From contig NZ_JAUTAU010000001.1 of the NCBI RefSeq assembly GCF_030818775.1, forward strand, positions 268,001-332,000: a stretch of DNA of 64,000 nucleotides, written 5' to 3'. Shown piece by piece: positions 1-8,891 of the stretch (within the stretch, counting starts at the first letter, position 1; each line of letters opens with the position of its first letter). The notes beneath the pieces were generated by a model that did not search any database, was not told the DNA's origin, and worked only from the letters and a program-made list of their open reading frames with translations. Position numbers and translations under genes: made by a program. This DNA is from Bacillus sp. SORGH_AS_0510. Lineage in GTDB: Bacteria > Bacillota > Bacilli > Bacillales > Cytobacillaceae.

Positions 1-971
1 TTATTTTGATTAATGAACCGGCAGCCAAACTGCTGAATGTTTCACGTGAAACAGTTCTATCACAACCGATCGTCTCCCTTCTGAAATTAGATGATACCAA
101 TACATTTGAAGATTTACTCGAAGAAAAGGAATCGCTAATTCTAGATTATAGCACCAAAAAGGAGCGCTACTTCCTTCGTGCTAATTTCTCCGTTATTCAA
201 AAGGAAACCGGCTTTGTAAACGGACTGATTGCGGTTTTGCATGATATTACCGATCAGGAGAAAATAGATGCGGAAAGACGCGAATTTGTCGCCAATGTAT
301 CCCATGAGCTTAGGACCCCTCTAACAACGATGAGAAGTTATTTAGAGGCCTTGGCCGATGGTGCATGGCAGGATGAAGAAATTGCTCCGAACTTTCTAGA
401 AGTAACCCGAACAGAGACGGAGCGAATGATCCGATTGGTCAATGATCTGTTACAGCTTTCCAAAATGGATAGTACAGATTATCGACTGACGATTGAATGG
501 GTGAATTTTGTGGATTTCTACCACCGAATCATTGATCGGTTCGAGATGTCCAAGGAGCAAAAGATTACCTTTAAACGAAAGCTACCTAACCATGCCATTT
601 TTATAGAAGTGGATGAAGATAAGATGACACAGGTCTTATATAATATCATTTCTAATGCCTTAAAGTACTCTCCTGAAGGCGGACAAGTAACCTTCTCCAT
701 TAAAGAAGAAGAAAGTAGAATTATTGTGAGTGTCAAGGACCAGGGCGTTGGAATTCCTAAGGAGAATATCGAAAAAATCTTCGACCGTTTTTATCGTGTT
801 GATAAAGCAAGAACCCGTAAACTGGGCGGCACTGGTTTAGGATTAGCGATTGCGAAGGAAATGGTCAATGCACACGGGGGATCGATTTGGGCAACAAGTG
901 AGGAAGGCAAAGGAACAACCATTTCGTTTTCACTTCCATACGAGCGTTCAGAAGAGGATGAATGGTCATGA
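1..971 (+). CDS. walK: WalK (YycG) sensor histidine kinase, C-terminal part
   Basis: The 5' end lies outside the window; the frame is open from base 3 and the visible 321 or so residues are the C-terminal half. They show the end of a PAS domain (to about residue 85), a HisKA phosphoacceptor motif (VSHELRTPL, His near residue 100), the N box (NIISNALKYSPEGG), the G1 box (DQGVGIP) and the G2 box (GGTGLGLAIAKEMV). WalK is the essential membrane kinase that phosphorylates WalR to control cell-wall hydrolases in Firmicutes. Identity is fixed by the following walH, walI, walJ and htrA. Its stop overlaps the walH start, indicating translational coupling. Confidence 0.95.
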   Translation, partial: ILINEPAAKLLNVSRETVLSQPIVSLLKLDDTNTFEDLLEEKESLILDYSTKKERYFLRANFSVIQKETGFVNGLIAVLHDITDQEKIDAERREFVANVSHELRTPLTTMRSYLEALADGAWQDEEIAPNFLEVTRTETERMIRLVNDLLQLSKMDSTDYRLTIEWVNFVDFYHRIIDRFEMSKEQKITFKRKLPNHAIFIEVDEDKMTQVLYNIISNALKYSPEGGQVTFSIKEEESRIIVSVKDQGVGIPKENIEKIFDRFYRVDKARTRKLGGTGLGLAIAKEMVNAHGGSIWATSEEGKGTTISFSLPYERSEEDEWS

Positions 972-2290
972 GATATGAAAATATTAAATCAGGGATTTTA
1001 ATAATATTAGTATTAGTAAGTATTCTTTTAACCTGGAATCTTTGGACCTATCAACCCAATTATGACACCATGGAAAACAGTAATACTGTAAAAGAGGTTA
1101 CGGTTAGCGAAAAGCAAGAGGTGCAAAGTCTTGTGAGTCCAGACCAGGTTTTATTCCATTTGAAGGGCAAGCATTATGGCACCAACAATCCAGCAGAATT
1201 AGATAAGATGGTAAAGGAACTTAGAAAGTGGACCTTTTTTGATGTCAAAAATGTGACTGATAAAGTAGGGAATATGAATGATTTAGCCCGTAAGGATGGA
1301 AATGCAGAAATTATTTTTTCTGGAGAAATTCCTATAGAGCTTTATCGCAGCGTCTTAAATATTGAAGGAAAAAAGCTACCCTCCTTTAATTTCAATCGTA
1401 TTATTATAGATGTCGATAATTCAGAGAAGGACACGGGCAGTGTTTATTTTGTTTCCTCTGAAAATCAACAGGTTTATTTAAGTCGGATTTCTTCTGTCAA
1501 CCTAAGTGAGTTTAATCATGATTTTTATAAAAATGCAGCTCGTTATCCTGAGTTTTTTGCTTTTGAAGCTTCTGAGAGAAGAACGATTTATTTACCAGAA
1601 GGAAAAACCGAGATGACCTCCTATAAATATTTGTGGGATGCAGTCAATTCAGAGGAATTCAAGGATGCGCTGTTTAATGATCCAAGTTATGTGCAAAAAA
1701 GCTTTATCTCCCATGGGGAAGAATATGCAAACGATTCTAGTAAGATGACGATTAATTATGATACAAATATGCTTCAATACGTAAACCCTATTCCAGAAGA
1801 TAATTATCTTGATAGCTCATATGATCTAGTTAAGCGAAGCATTGATTTCGTGAATGAGCATGGCGGGTGGACAGGCCCTTATCGGTATGTTTCGAAAAGA
1901 GAATATAATCGTTCTGTAACTTTCCGTTTGTACAGTGAGGATGGTTTTCCTGTTTTTAACGATAGAGGACTGTCAGAGATCTATGAAGAATGGGGAAGAG
2001 ATGAAATTAAGAAATATGTGCGTTCCTACATTGCCCTTAACCTGCCTTTAACAACTGAAATGCAAAAGGTGATACAGCCTTCAGGTCATGAAGTATTGGA
2101 GTTCATAAAAAGGAAGCCAAACTTTAAACCAGAGCTGCTAGAGGACCTGATGTTAGGCTATCGAATGGAAAGGGATGCGGAGGAGAATAAATTGATCCTT
2201 CTAGAACCGACCTGGTTTTATCGATACGATAAAACATGGGGGCAGATTACGACGGACGATCTAGGAGGCTCGAAGCATGGATTGGAGTAA
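968..2290 (+). CDS. walH: WalH (YycH), regulator of WalK
   Basis: A roughly 440-residue protein with one N-terminal membrane segment (residues 8-26) and a large extracytoplasmic region. In B. subtilis and staphylococci WalH and WalI bind WalK at the membrane and tune its activity. Two ATGs are possible (962 and 968); 968 is preferred because it overlaps the walK stop as ATGA and lies about 9 nt after a GAGG, whereas 962 is too close to it. The 3' end overlaps walI by 14 nt. Assignment rests on gene order and topology. Confidence 0.9.
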   Translation: MRYENIKSGILIILVLVSILLTWNLWTYQPNYDTMENSNTVKEVTVSEKQEVQSLVSPDQVLFHLKGKHYGTNNPAELDKMVKELRKWTFFDVKNVTDKVGNMNDLARKDGNAEIIFSGEIPIELYRSVLNIEGKKLPSFNFNRIIIDVDNSEKDTGSVYFVSSENQQVYLSRISSVNLSEFNHDFYKNAARYPEFFAFEASERRTIYLPEGKTEMTSYKYLWDAVNSEEFKDALFNDPSYVQKSFISHGEEYANDSSKMTINYDTNMLQYVNPIPEDNYLDSSYDLVKRSIDFVNEHGGWTGPYRYVSKREYNRSVTFRLYSEDGFPVFNDRGLSEIYEEWGRDEIKKYVRSYIALNLPLTTEMQKVIQPSGHEVLEFIKRKPNFKPELLEDLMLGYRMERDAEENKLILLEPTWFYRYDKTWGQITTDDLGGSKHGLE

Positions 2291-3074
2291 AATTAAGACC
2301 ATTTTTATCTTGACCTTCTTGATTTTAGATGTGTATCTGTTATTTCAATTCATGAAGATACGGGATGCCAATAAGTATGAAATCAAAACAGAGGCTTCCT
2401 TCGAAGAGCGATTAAAGACTGACGAGATAAAATATGTGGAACTTCCAAAGGAGCCGATTAAAGGTCAGTATTTGAGTGCAAAGCCGAAGACTTTTACTAA
2501 AGGGGATATCGCCAAGTTGAAAGGACAGACGGTGTCTTTAAAGGAGCCTGGGGCAACTCTTCAGGCTACACTTGAAAAGCCCGTGCAGCTCAATTCTAAG
2601 TTTGAACCTGCAGAATTGGCCACTTTTTTAAAGGAAAATATCCTGTTTGGTGAGCATTATCAATTTTGGGAGAAGAATGACAAGAAAAATACGATTACCT
2701 ATTTTCAACAATATGATAACTTCCCATTATTTAAAAATAGGAATGGGATGATTACATTCACGATTAATACGGATAATCAAATTGTCTCCTATCAACAAAC
2801 CTACCTCGAAGGAATTGAAAAGCTAATGGGAAAGGAAGAAATTCTTCCTCCATTAAAAGCACTTGAAACCCTTCACTCTAAAGGGAATCTAAAACCAAAG
2901 AGTAAAATTACTAAGGTTGAGCTTGGGTATTCGACGCTCGTTCAGTTGGCTGCTTCTCAAGTATTAGCTCCAACTTGGCGATTTGTTGTCGATGATAAAG
3001 AAAGCCTATTTGTTAACGCATTTGAAGGCCAGATTATTGAATTTAACAACGATGAAAATAGTAAAGTGGAGTGA
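2277..3074 (+). CDS. walI: WalI (YycI), regulator of WalK
   Basis: A 265-residue protein with a single N-terminal membrane anchor (residues 6-24) followed by an extracytoplasmic YycI-type domain. It partners WalH in modulating the WalK kinase. The ATG follows a clear AGGAGG about 8 nt upstream, inside the end of walH, so the two are translationally coupled. The position between walH and the metallo-beta-lactamase gene walJ is the conserved Bacillales order. Confidence 0.9.
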   Translation: MDWSKIKTIFILTFLILDVYLLFQFMKIRDANKYEIKTEASFEERLKTDEIKYVELPKEPIKGQYLSAKPKTFTKGDIAKLKGQTVSLKEPGATLQATLEKPVQLNSKFEPAELATFLKENILFGEHYQFWEKNDKKNTITYFQQYDNFPLFKNRNGMITFTINTDNQIVSYQQTYLEGIEKLMGKEEILPPLKALETLHSKGNLKPKSKITKVELGYSTLVQLAASQVLAPTWRFVVDDKESLFVNAFEGQIIEFNNDENSKVE

Positions 3075-3081
3075 TTAAATC

Positions 3082-3876
3082 ATGTCTTTACGATATAGCA
3101 TTCTGGCTAGCGGGAGTACGGGAAATGCTCTCTATGTGGAGTCGGATGAGCATTCCTTTCTTGTCGATGCTGGATTCAGCGGGAAACAAATGGAATCGCT
3201 GTTTGCTAATATTGACCGTGATATTAGTAAGCTCTCCGGTATCTTTGTTACTCATGAGCACAGTGATCATATTAAAGGAATAGGCATTCTTGCTCGTAAG
3301 TATCATTTACCTGTTTTCGCCAATGAAAAAACCTGGCGGGCCATGGAGAGTTCAGTTGGGGCTATTCCAACGGAACAAAAGTTCACTTTTGATATGGAAA
3401 CAGTGAAGAGCTTTGGGGGAACTGATATTGAATCATTTGGCGTTTCACATGACGCGGCTGAACCAATGTTTTATGTATTCCATCATGGAGGCAAAAAACT
3501 GGTGTTGATTACGGATACAGGCTATGTAAGTGACCGAATGAAGGGGATTATCTCCAATGCCGATGTGTATATTTTTGAATCTAACCATGACGTGCAGATG
3601 CTTAGAATGGGAAGATATCCGTGGAATATTAAGCGCAGAATTCTAAGCGATGTCGGTCATGTATCTAATGAAGATGCTGCTCTTGCCATGAGTGATGTGG
3701 TGGGTGACAATACCAAACGTGTGTATCTTGCCCACTTAAGTCTTGATAACAACATGAAAGACTTAGCAAAGATGTCAGTAGCCCAAACACTCCAAAGCCG
3801 CGGTCTCATTGTAGGAGAACAATTTGACCTCTACGACACAGACCCAAAAACACCAACCATCTTAACAGCAGTTTAA
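3082..3876 (+). CDS. walJ: WalJ (YycJ) metallo-beta-lactamase-fold hydrolase
   Basis: A 264-residue cytoplasmic protein with the metal-binding motif [11 protein letters not shown] (HxHxDH) near residue 60 and a later TDTGY aspartate motif. YycJ/WalJ proteins are MBL-fold nucleases or hydrolases coupled genetically to the WalRK system; a role in DNA metabolism has been suggested in relatives. It starts 7 nt after walI, so it belongs to the same operon. A copy of dispersed repeat family R1 follows immediately, then a likely terminator. Confidence 0.92.
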   Translation: MSLRYSILASGSTGNALYVESDEHSFLVDAGFSGKQMESLFANIDRDISKLSGIFVTHEHSDHIKGIGILARKYHLPVFANEKTWRAMESSVGAIPTEQKFTFDMETVKSFGGTDIESFGVSHDAAEPMFYVFHHGGKKLVLITDTGYVSDRMKGIISNADVYIFESNHDVQMLRMGRYPWNIKRRILSDVGHVSNEDAALAMSDVVGDNTKRVYLAHLSLDNNMKDLAKMSVAQTLQSRGLIVGEQFDLYDTDPKTPTILTAV

Positions 3877-3892
3877 CGTGTTTTTATAAAAA

Positions 3893-4073
3893 GGCTGTGT
3901 TAAAGAACATTGTTAATTTCTATACACTGTTGATTGGAACGGAAAGAGCGGAGACTCCTGTGGGAGTATGGTTCAGGGGAGATCCCTGAGGCATTAGCGC
4001 TGAGGAGGCTCGCCGAAACACCCCCGAACCGCTCGCTCCTGGAGCGGAAATCAACAGACAAGTTAACAAAGCC
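3893..4073 (+). repeat. Dispersed repeat family R1, copy 1
   Basis: A 181-bp intergenic element bounded by imperfect terminal inverted repeats (GGCTGTGTTAA at the left, TTAACAAAGCC at the right). Inside are an inner inverted pair (CTGTTGATT and AATCAACAG) and the motifs ACTCCTGTGGGAGTATGG and GAGGAGGCTCGCCGAAACACC. The same arrangement recurs at 23060, 30615, 32233, 34429 and 46616, always in this orientation. The whole unit could fold into one long branched hairpin. It encodes no credible protein. Confidence 0.85.
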
Positions 4074-4081
4074 TATAAATT

Positions 4082-4113
4082 GAAGTTGCCTTTTAAGGCG
4101 GCTTCTTTTTTTT
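4082..4113 (+). terminator. Probable terminator after the wal operon
   Basis: Arms GAAGTTGCC and GGCGGCTTC pair with two G-U wobbles around a TTTTAA loop, followed by eight T. It lies just after R1 copy 1 and would end the walJ transcript. Confidence 0.65.
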
Positions 4114-4132
4114 CAATAAGAAAGTATAAAAT

Positions 4133-4342
4133 TTGACTTTGAGAATTGTCCAGCTCCAGCGCCTAGCCAGTTTTCATCCTGAATATTCTACCTTGAGTAT
4201 CTTGTAACAATCATGGCTTGATAAAGCGATGATTGTTACAGCTCGGGTCAAATAACCTTCGGTAATAAAAGTCAAAAGGCGGACTTTTTTTGCCGAAGAA
4301 CATTTGCCTGTCGGGGCTGACCAAGGCACTTGCGCTTTTCTT
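4133..4342 (+). repeat. Dispersed repeat family R2, copy a (long form)
   Basis: A 210-bp element starting TTTGACTTTGAGAATTGTCC, passing through CTCCAGCGCCTAGCC and GGGTCAAATAACCTTCGG, and ending GCGCTTTTCTTA. The long form carries an inserted arm with its own hairpin (GTAACAATCAT with ATGATTGTTAC). Shorter or inverted relatives occur at 19932, 30820, 38829, 57936 and 61531. The 5' and 3' thirds are partly complementary (GTCAAAAGGCGGAC, GGGGCTGACC), so a folded DNA or RNA structure is likely. Confidence 0.8.
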
Positions 4343-4482
4343 ATGAAAAAAGTATGAACAAACTCGTAAGTTTTTCATAATTTTAGCCTAATTTTTAGAA
4401 ATTTAAGGTAGAACGAGTATAATTGTTATTATAAGCCAAAATAGTAATTAGCAATCTTTTCGAAAGAGAGGAATGGTGTAAA

Positions 4483-5724
4483 GTGGGTTATTATGATGAT
4501 CATTCACAAGGGCGCTATCGGGAACAAAAGGGTAAAAAGAGTGGAATCTTTCTCGCTAGTTTAGTTGGAGCCATACTCGGAGCAATTTTAGTTATCATTG
4601 CCATTCCAGCCTTGTCTAACCAAGGTATTCTGCCTTATGAGATAAATCCAGCTCAGGATGCAGGAACAGACAATACCACCACGAATAATAACCAGCAAAA
4701 GGTCGTTCAAAGGCAAGTTTCTTACGACGTAAATACAAATACCACAAAAGCAGTAGATAAAGCGGCAGATGCGGTTGTGGGTATCAACAACATCCAGTCA
4801 TCAAGCTTTTGGTCAGATAATGGTGACAGCTCAGAGGAAGCTGCAGGAACTGGTTCAGGCGTCATTTATAAAAAGGCAGGTAATAAAGCTTACGTCGTAA
4901 CCAATCACCATGTAGTGGAAGGTGCGACTAAGTTAGAAGTTAGTATGCAAGACGGAACAAAAATTCCGGCTAAGTTGCTGGGAAGTGATATTTGGACCGA
5001 TTTAGCCGTACTTGAAATTGATGCGAGTAAAATAAAGAAAGTGGCAGAGTTTGGTGATTCTGATAGCTTAAAAATGGGTGAACCAGTTATTGCGATTGGA
5101 AATCCACTAGGAGCAACCTTCTCTGGTTCAGTTACACAAGGGATTATTTCAGGAATTAAACGGACGATTCCAGTAGATATCAATCAAGATGGTATTATTG
5201 ACTGGCAGTCAGAGGTTCTGCAAACAGATGCCGCAATTAATCCAGGAAACAGCGGTGGTGCGTTAATCAATATCGCTGGTCAAGTGATTGGGATTAATTC
5301 AATGAAAATATCTCAAGAAGCGGTTGAAGGAATTGGGTTATCGATTCCTATTAACTCAGCAAAGCCAATTATCAGTGATCTTGAACAGTTTGGGTCAGTC
5401 AAACGTCCATACATGGGAGTGGACTTAAAATCAGTTTCAGAAATTCCCGCATATTATCAGCAGGAGGCATTGAAACTTCCACGTGATGTGAATTACGGTG
5501 TAGCCTTACGTCAAGTAGTTCCAAATTCACCTGCTTCTCTTGCTGGACTAAAAGAGCTGGATGTCATCGTTGAAATGGACGGACAGAAGATAAATGATGT
5601 CATCGATTTACGTAAACATCTGTATCAGAAAAAGAAAATTGGCGACAAAATGAAGATTAAATACTATCGAGAGGGCCAGTTAAAAGAGACAACCTTAACG
5701 CTATCTGGAGAGAAACTTCAATAA
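4483..5724 (+). CDS. htrC: HtrA-like serine protease (YycK/HtrC type)
   Basis: A 413-residue trypsin-like surface protease. Residues 22-44 form a membrane anchor, followed by a Thr/Asn-rich linker. The catalytic triad is visible as His in VTNHHVVEG, Asp in WTDLAVLEI and Ser in NPGNSGGALIN, and a C-terminal PDZ domain covers about residues 300-400. HtrA proteases degrade misfolded exported proteins. The start is GTG at 4483, with GAGAGG about 11 nt upstream. It follows the wal operon at the same place as B. subtilis htrC (yycK). A strong terminator follows. Confidence 0.92.
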   Translation: MGYYDDHSQGRYREQKGKKSGIFLASLVGAILGAILVIIAIPALSNQGILPYEINPAQDAGTDNTTTNNNQQKVVQRQVSYDVNTNTTKAVDKAADAVVGINNIQSSSFWSDNGDSSEEAAGTGSGVIYKKAGNKAYVVTNHHVVEGATKLEVSMQDGTKIPAKLLGSDIWTDLAVLEIDASKIKKVAEFGDSDSLKMGEPVIAIGNPLGATFSGSVTQGIISGIKRTIPVDINQDGIIDWQSEVLQTDAAINPGNSGGALINIAGQVIGINSMKISQEAVEGIGLSIPINSAKPIISDLEQFGSVKRPYMGVDLKSVSEIPAYYQQEALKLPRDVNYGVALRQVVPNSPASLAGLKELDVIVEMDGQKINDVIDLRKHLYQKKKIGDKMKIKYYREGQLKETTLTLSGEKLQ

Positions 5725-5765
5725 GAAAAACCAGGCAAGTGATGATTCACTTGCCTGGTTTTTCT
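5725..5765 (+). terminator. Intrinsic terminator after htrC
   Basis: A long perfect stem (AAAAACCAGGCAAGTGA with its complement) with a 3-nt loop, ending in a T-rich tail. It starts one base after the htrC stop codon. Confidence 0.92.
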
Positions 5766-5870
5766 TTTATTATGGTATGATGTATTTTGTTTTTAAAGCG
5801 GCTGAATGGCCGTTACTACGAAAGTAAACAATAGGAATAACAGAATTCATTTATGTAGGGAGTGAACAAA

Positions 5871-6029
5871 ATGATTTATTGCTGTGAGGAACACGTGGAA
5901 GTAGCATTGGATACCGTTGTGGATGAGTATGAAACATTCCCTGTTTTATCAAAAATTGATGTGGATAACTTATCAACAAGTTGTGAATACTGCCAAAATA
6001 CAGCTGTATATATGGTGGCGAACAAGTGA
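5871..6029 (+). CDS. Small CxxH/CxxC protein upstream of rlmH
   Basis: A 52-residue ORF ([13 protein letters not shown]... to ...[15 protein letters not shown]) with RBS-like GGGAGTG 6-8 nt before the ATG. It has a CxxH pair near the N-terminus and a CxxC pair near residue 38, a probable metal site. It matches the small CxxH/CxxC family commonly found between htrA and rlmH in Bacillus (recalled as the BA_5709 family). No function is established. A perfect DnaA-box-like nonamer lies inside the coding sequence. Confidence 0.8.
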   Translation: MIYCCEEHVEVALDTVVDEYETFPVLSKIDVDNLSTSCEYCQNTAVYMVANK

Positions 6030-6130
6030 TTCCATACAAGATGTGGACAAAAAATGTGGATATGTGGATAACTTCTGTGGATATGTTGTTTGTAAACTGT
6101 TTGTAATAAAAATAAAAGGGTTGTGGATTG
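5960..6130 (+). promoter_or_regulatory. Cluster of DnaA-box-like nonamers
   Basis: Two exact TGTGGATAA (complement TTATCCACA) at 5960 and 6063, one-mismatch copies at 6042 (TGTGGACAA), 6055 and 6076 (TGTGGATAT), and a two-mismatch copy at 6122. All share one orientation, and the core four are spaced 13, 8 and 13 nt. They lie in the end of the small CxxC gene and the rlmH leader. DnaA binding here is inferred from the consensus, and rlmH is usually close to oriC in Bacillales. Confidence 0.6.
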
Positions 6131-6609
6131 TGAATATCTCTATCATTACGGTTGGTAAATTAAAAGAAAAATATTTAAAACTTGGGATTGAGGAATACGT
6201 TAAGCGACTGTCTGCGTATGCAAAAATGGATATCGTAGAAGTCGCAGATGAAAAAGCTCCGGAAGAATTAAGTGAGTTGGAAATGATTCAGGTGAAGCAA
6301 AAAGAAGGAGAAAGAATTCTTGCTAAAATCAGTGCAGATACATATGTAATTGCTTTAGCTATTCAAGGAAAATTGCAATCCTCGGAAGAACTTGCAAATA
6401 CGTTAGATAAATTAGCTACGTACGGAAAAAGCAAGATTGCCTTTGTAATTGGCGGTTCGTTAGGTCTAAGTGAGGAAGTGTTGAAAAGGTCGAACGAGCA
6501 GCTCTCCTTTTCCCGGATGACCTTCCCTCATCAGCTGATGCGATTGATTTTAGTTGAACAGATCTATCGAGCCTTCCGAATTAATCGGAATGAACCGTAC
6601 CACAAGTAA
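6130..6609 (+). CDS. rlmH: RlmH, 23S rRNA pseudouridine-1915 N3-methyltransferase
   Basis: A 159-residue SPOUT methyltransferase, the normal family length, when started at GTG 6130 ([17 protein letters not shown]). The knot motifs [13 protein letters not shown] and [25 protein letters not shown] are intact, and it ends NEPYHK. It methylates Psi1915 of helix 69 in the assembled 70S ribosome using SAM. The last codons are the attachment site of the island to its right. The terminal Tyr-His-Lys codons differ (TAC CAC) from the other two att copies (TAT CAT), so insertion replaced them synonymously and the protein is unharmed. Confidence 0.96.
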   Translation: MNISIITVGKLKEKYLKLGIEEYVKRLSAYAKMDIVEVADEKAPEELSELEMIQVKQKEGERILAKISADTYVIALAIQGKLQSSEELANTLDKLATYGKSKIAFVIGGSLGLSEEVLKRSNEQLSFSRMTFPHQLMRLILVEQIYRAFRINRNEPYHK

Positions 6610-8136
6610 GCACATAGTTATTATTTTTTGAAGCGTCAAAGTACAACTCAATGTCTTTGACGCTTCTTTCTGTAGGTGAATTTCCTTCATTAACATTTAT
6701 TTTATTAATAATTGTATGAAGTAAATCCTTTTGTTTTTCGGGGGTAACGTGAGGAAGGACTTTTGAAAAAGTGCTTAATACATATTGTAATTGCTCTAAT
6801 GAAATTTCTTTAATGGTAGGTTTATTTAACTCATACTCCAATTCGTCTTTTTGCTTTAATAATGCTTTCTTTTCGTTATCAAGGTCTGTAAGTCTATCCA
6901 AAATTGATTCAGGAGGGTTTGATGATTTTTCAATAATAATAAGGTATTTGTTTATATTTTTCTCTGCTTGTTTAATTTGTTTGGTTATAAAATTAAGTCT
7001 ATCTTTAATGGGTTCTTTTAAATCTCTAATCTTCCCATTTACTCTTTCAACAATGGATTTAAGTACAGTTGGCTTAGTTGTAATTTCCTCTATTCTATTG
7101 AAAACAAACTGTTCTACTACTTCTGCCCTTATTAAATTAGAGTTACAAACTGCACTACCTTTATAATGGAAATTTCCACATTGATAATAACGTATGTATT
7201 CTGTGCTGTTTTTAGCTTTCTTTATTTTATGTCCAATCATTCCTTGACCACATTTTGGACAGCGTAGTAGAGTTGTGAGGGGGAAATGTCCTGTAAATGT
7301 TTTAGCTGGTTTATGTGACTTCTGTTCAAATATTTTTCGGGCTTTTTCCCATACTTCCATACTAATAATTGGTTCATGTTCGCCTTTTACAATAATGGTA
7401 TTATTACTTTTGCCTTGCCTTCTCTTGTCGTTCCAATTCTCAACTTGATTAAAACGAATGAATCCAGCGTACAAAGGATTAGTGATGATAGTTCTTATAG
7501 AATTAGTAGAAAAATTTGTGTTTCGTTTAGTTTTGTATCCTTCGTGATTTAATTGGTTCGCTATTGTTTTGAAGCCTTTACCTCTAATATACAAATTGAA
7601 AATATACTTAATAAGATTAGCTTCGATTTCCTTTATAACTAATTTTTTATCCTTTGAAGAATAGCCTAATACACTTCCACCATTCCATTTTCCCTCTTTT
7701 GCTCTTTGGGTCATTCCCATTTTTACATTTTCAAAATTGTATTTCTTTCTAGCTCGGCAAAAGTCCCCATCATTTGAAGCATAGCAATACCCATAGGGGT
7801 TGAAGCGTCAACGTTGTCACTGTAACTAAAAAAACTAACATTATGTTTCTTTAAATGTTCAATAATATTAAGAAAGTCAAGTTGTTTACGAGATAATCTA
7901 GAAATTTTCCATACCATAACCATATCAAATTTGTTATGCTCAGAATCCCTTAGCAGTTCTTTAAGTGCAGGTCTATCGGTTGATTTGCCACTAATACCTT
8001 CATCCTTGTATATTTCTACTACTTGAAAGTTGTTCTTGTTGCAGTAATCCTCTAATACCTTGATTTGCCCATTAATAGAATAGCCTTCTTCTGCTTGTTC
8101 TTCTGTTGAAACTCGTACATATAATGCTACTTTCAT
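6581..8136 (-). pseudogene. Large serine recombinase (site-specific integrase), frameshifted
   Basis: Two adjacent frames make one recombinase of about 518 residues. The N-terminal piece (8136-7723) has the resolvase catalytic domain: YVRVSTEEQ with the active-site Ser near residue 10, GISGKSTDRP and KISRLSR. The C-terminal piece (7720-6581) has the recombinase domain, a zinc ribbon (CPKCGQGM...YYQCG) and a coiled coil. Near 7733 a single missing base converts an expected ERNTIxENVKMGM into ERNTILKM-stop; restoring one base joins the frames. The last residues (TCGTVHSD) are read across attL into rlmH. It is presumably the enzyme that integrated the island. The frameshift may be real or a sequencing error. 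Confidence 0.85.
6586..6609 (+). other. attL: left attachment site of the rlmH island
   Basis: The rlmH 3' end TGAACCGTACCACAAGTAA. The shared core TGAACCGTA recurs at 13862 and 16841. To the right of the central GA the half-site ACCGTAC is the mirror of GTACGGT found at 13856-13862, so this half comes from the element. Left of the GA is native rlmH. Confidence 0.85.
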
Positions 8137-8138
8137 TT

Positions 8139-8756
8139 TTATTCCTCCTTAGTAAATTCATCTGAATTAATTATTTTGTCTGTATTTGCCTTTCTAACAT
8201 AGTTTGTTATTACTGAAAGTAATTTGTTTCTTTCTGATGAAGATAAGTTAGAAAAATCATTTTCAAACACAGAACAAAAGAAATCAAAATTCTCTTCATT
8301 TTCAAAGATAGAAATAAGATTAGAAAGGACTTTTTCTGCTCTTGTAAGGTCATGTTTCACAAATAAATCTAGATTATCCCGTAATCGATCGATAACTTCT
8401 TGATTTTTGTTAGAGATTTTCTCGATTTTATTGGTGTAAAAGCCTGTTTTATATTTCATTTCTTCTTCTTCATAGGTTCTTTCTGCCTGTTTAATTACCC
8501 AATCTAGTTCAGCTTTTTCCTGCTCAGGAGATTTAATGTCAAAATAATTGAGGGTCCTTATAGCTTCTGTTTCCTTAAAATCCAACTCCAATAATATTTG
8601 TAGACAAGTTTCAAAATCTGGTTTTTTAATCAATCCTCTTTCAAGTTGAGACACATATGTAACGGCTTTATTAACCTTTTGAGAAAGCACTTTAGAAGAA
8701 ATACCTGCTGATTTTCTTATTTTTTTAAGTTCATTTCCAAAACTAATACCACTCAA
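8139..8756 (-). CDS. XRE-family transcriptional regulator of the island
   Basis: A 205-residue protein. Residues 8-62 form a Cro/CI-type helix-turn-helix (LKKIRKSAGISSKVLSQKVNKAVTYVSQLERG), and the rest is acidic and helical with no recognised domain. It lies 2 nt upstream of the recombinase gene and is probably co-transcribed with it. Its promoter faces a divergent promoter carrying a perfect palindrome, so it most likely represses itself and the rightward genes, a lysogeny-like switch controlling excision or replication. That function is inferred. Confidence 0.85.
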   Translation of the reverse strand: MSGISFGNELKKIRKSAGISSKVLSQKVNKAVTYVSQLERGLIKKPDFETCLQILLELDFKETEAIRTLNYFDIKSPEQEKAELDWVIKQAERTYEEEEMKYKTGFYTNKIEKISNKNQEVIDRLRDNLDLFVKHDLTRAEKVLSNLISIFENEENFDFFCSVFENDFSNLSSSERNKLLSVITNYVRKANTDKIINSDEFTKEE

Positions 8757-8788
8757 TTTTTATCGCTCCTTTTAATATTGATATTTGA

Positions 8789-8818
8789 ATTATAGCATAT
8801 GGTAGTATGAAAAGTCAA
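8789..8818 (-). promoter_or_regulatory. Promoter of the XRE/recombinase operon
   Basis: On the minus strand TTGACT (8818-8813) and TATAAT (8794-8789) are separated by 18 bp. The spacer contains the half-site GCATATGGTAGTATG, similar to the nearby operator. Confidence 0.7.
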
Positions 8819-8837
8819 CATAAAGTAGCATAATATA

Positions 8838-8867
8838 TTGACAAGAGTAGCATATATATGCTACAAT
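8838..8867 (+). promoter_or_regulatory. Divergent promoter with palindromic operator
   Basis: TTGACA (8838-8843) and TACAAT (8862-8867) with an 18-bp spacer. The perfect palindrome GTAGCATATATATGCTAC (8847-8864) fills the spacer and enters the -10 box, so a bound repressor would block transcription. A further half-site AGTAGCATA lies at 8824. It drives the 46-residue ORF and probably the replication gene. Confidence 0.8.
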
Positions 8868-8891
8868 AGTTTTTGAAAGGAGGGGTGGAAA

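Noticed and set aside
3071..3306. Short frames over walJ on both strands
   Set aside because: Shadows of the conserved walJ coding sequence.
6771..7166. 131-residue rightward frame inside the recombinase region
   Set aside because: Antisense to the coiled-coil part of the recombinase; hydrophobic composition is a by-product and there is no RBS.
6581..8136. Recombinase as a ccrA/ccrB-type pair
   Set aside because: The two frames are the N- and C-terminal parts of one protein, joined by restoring a single base, not two complete enzymes.
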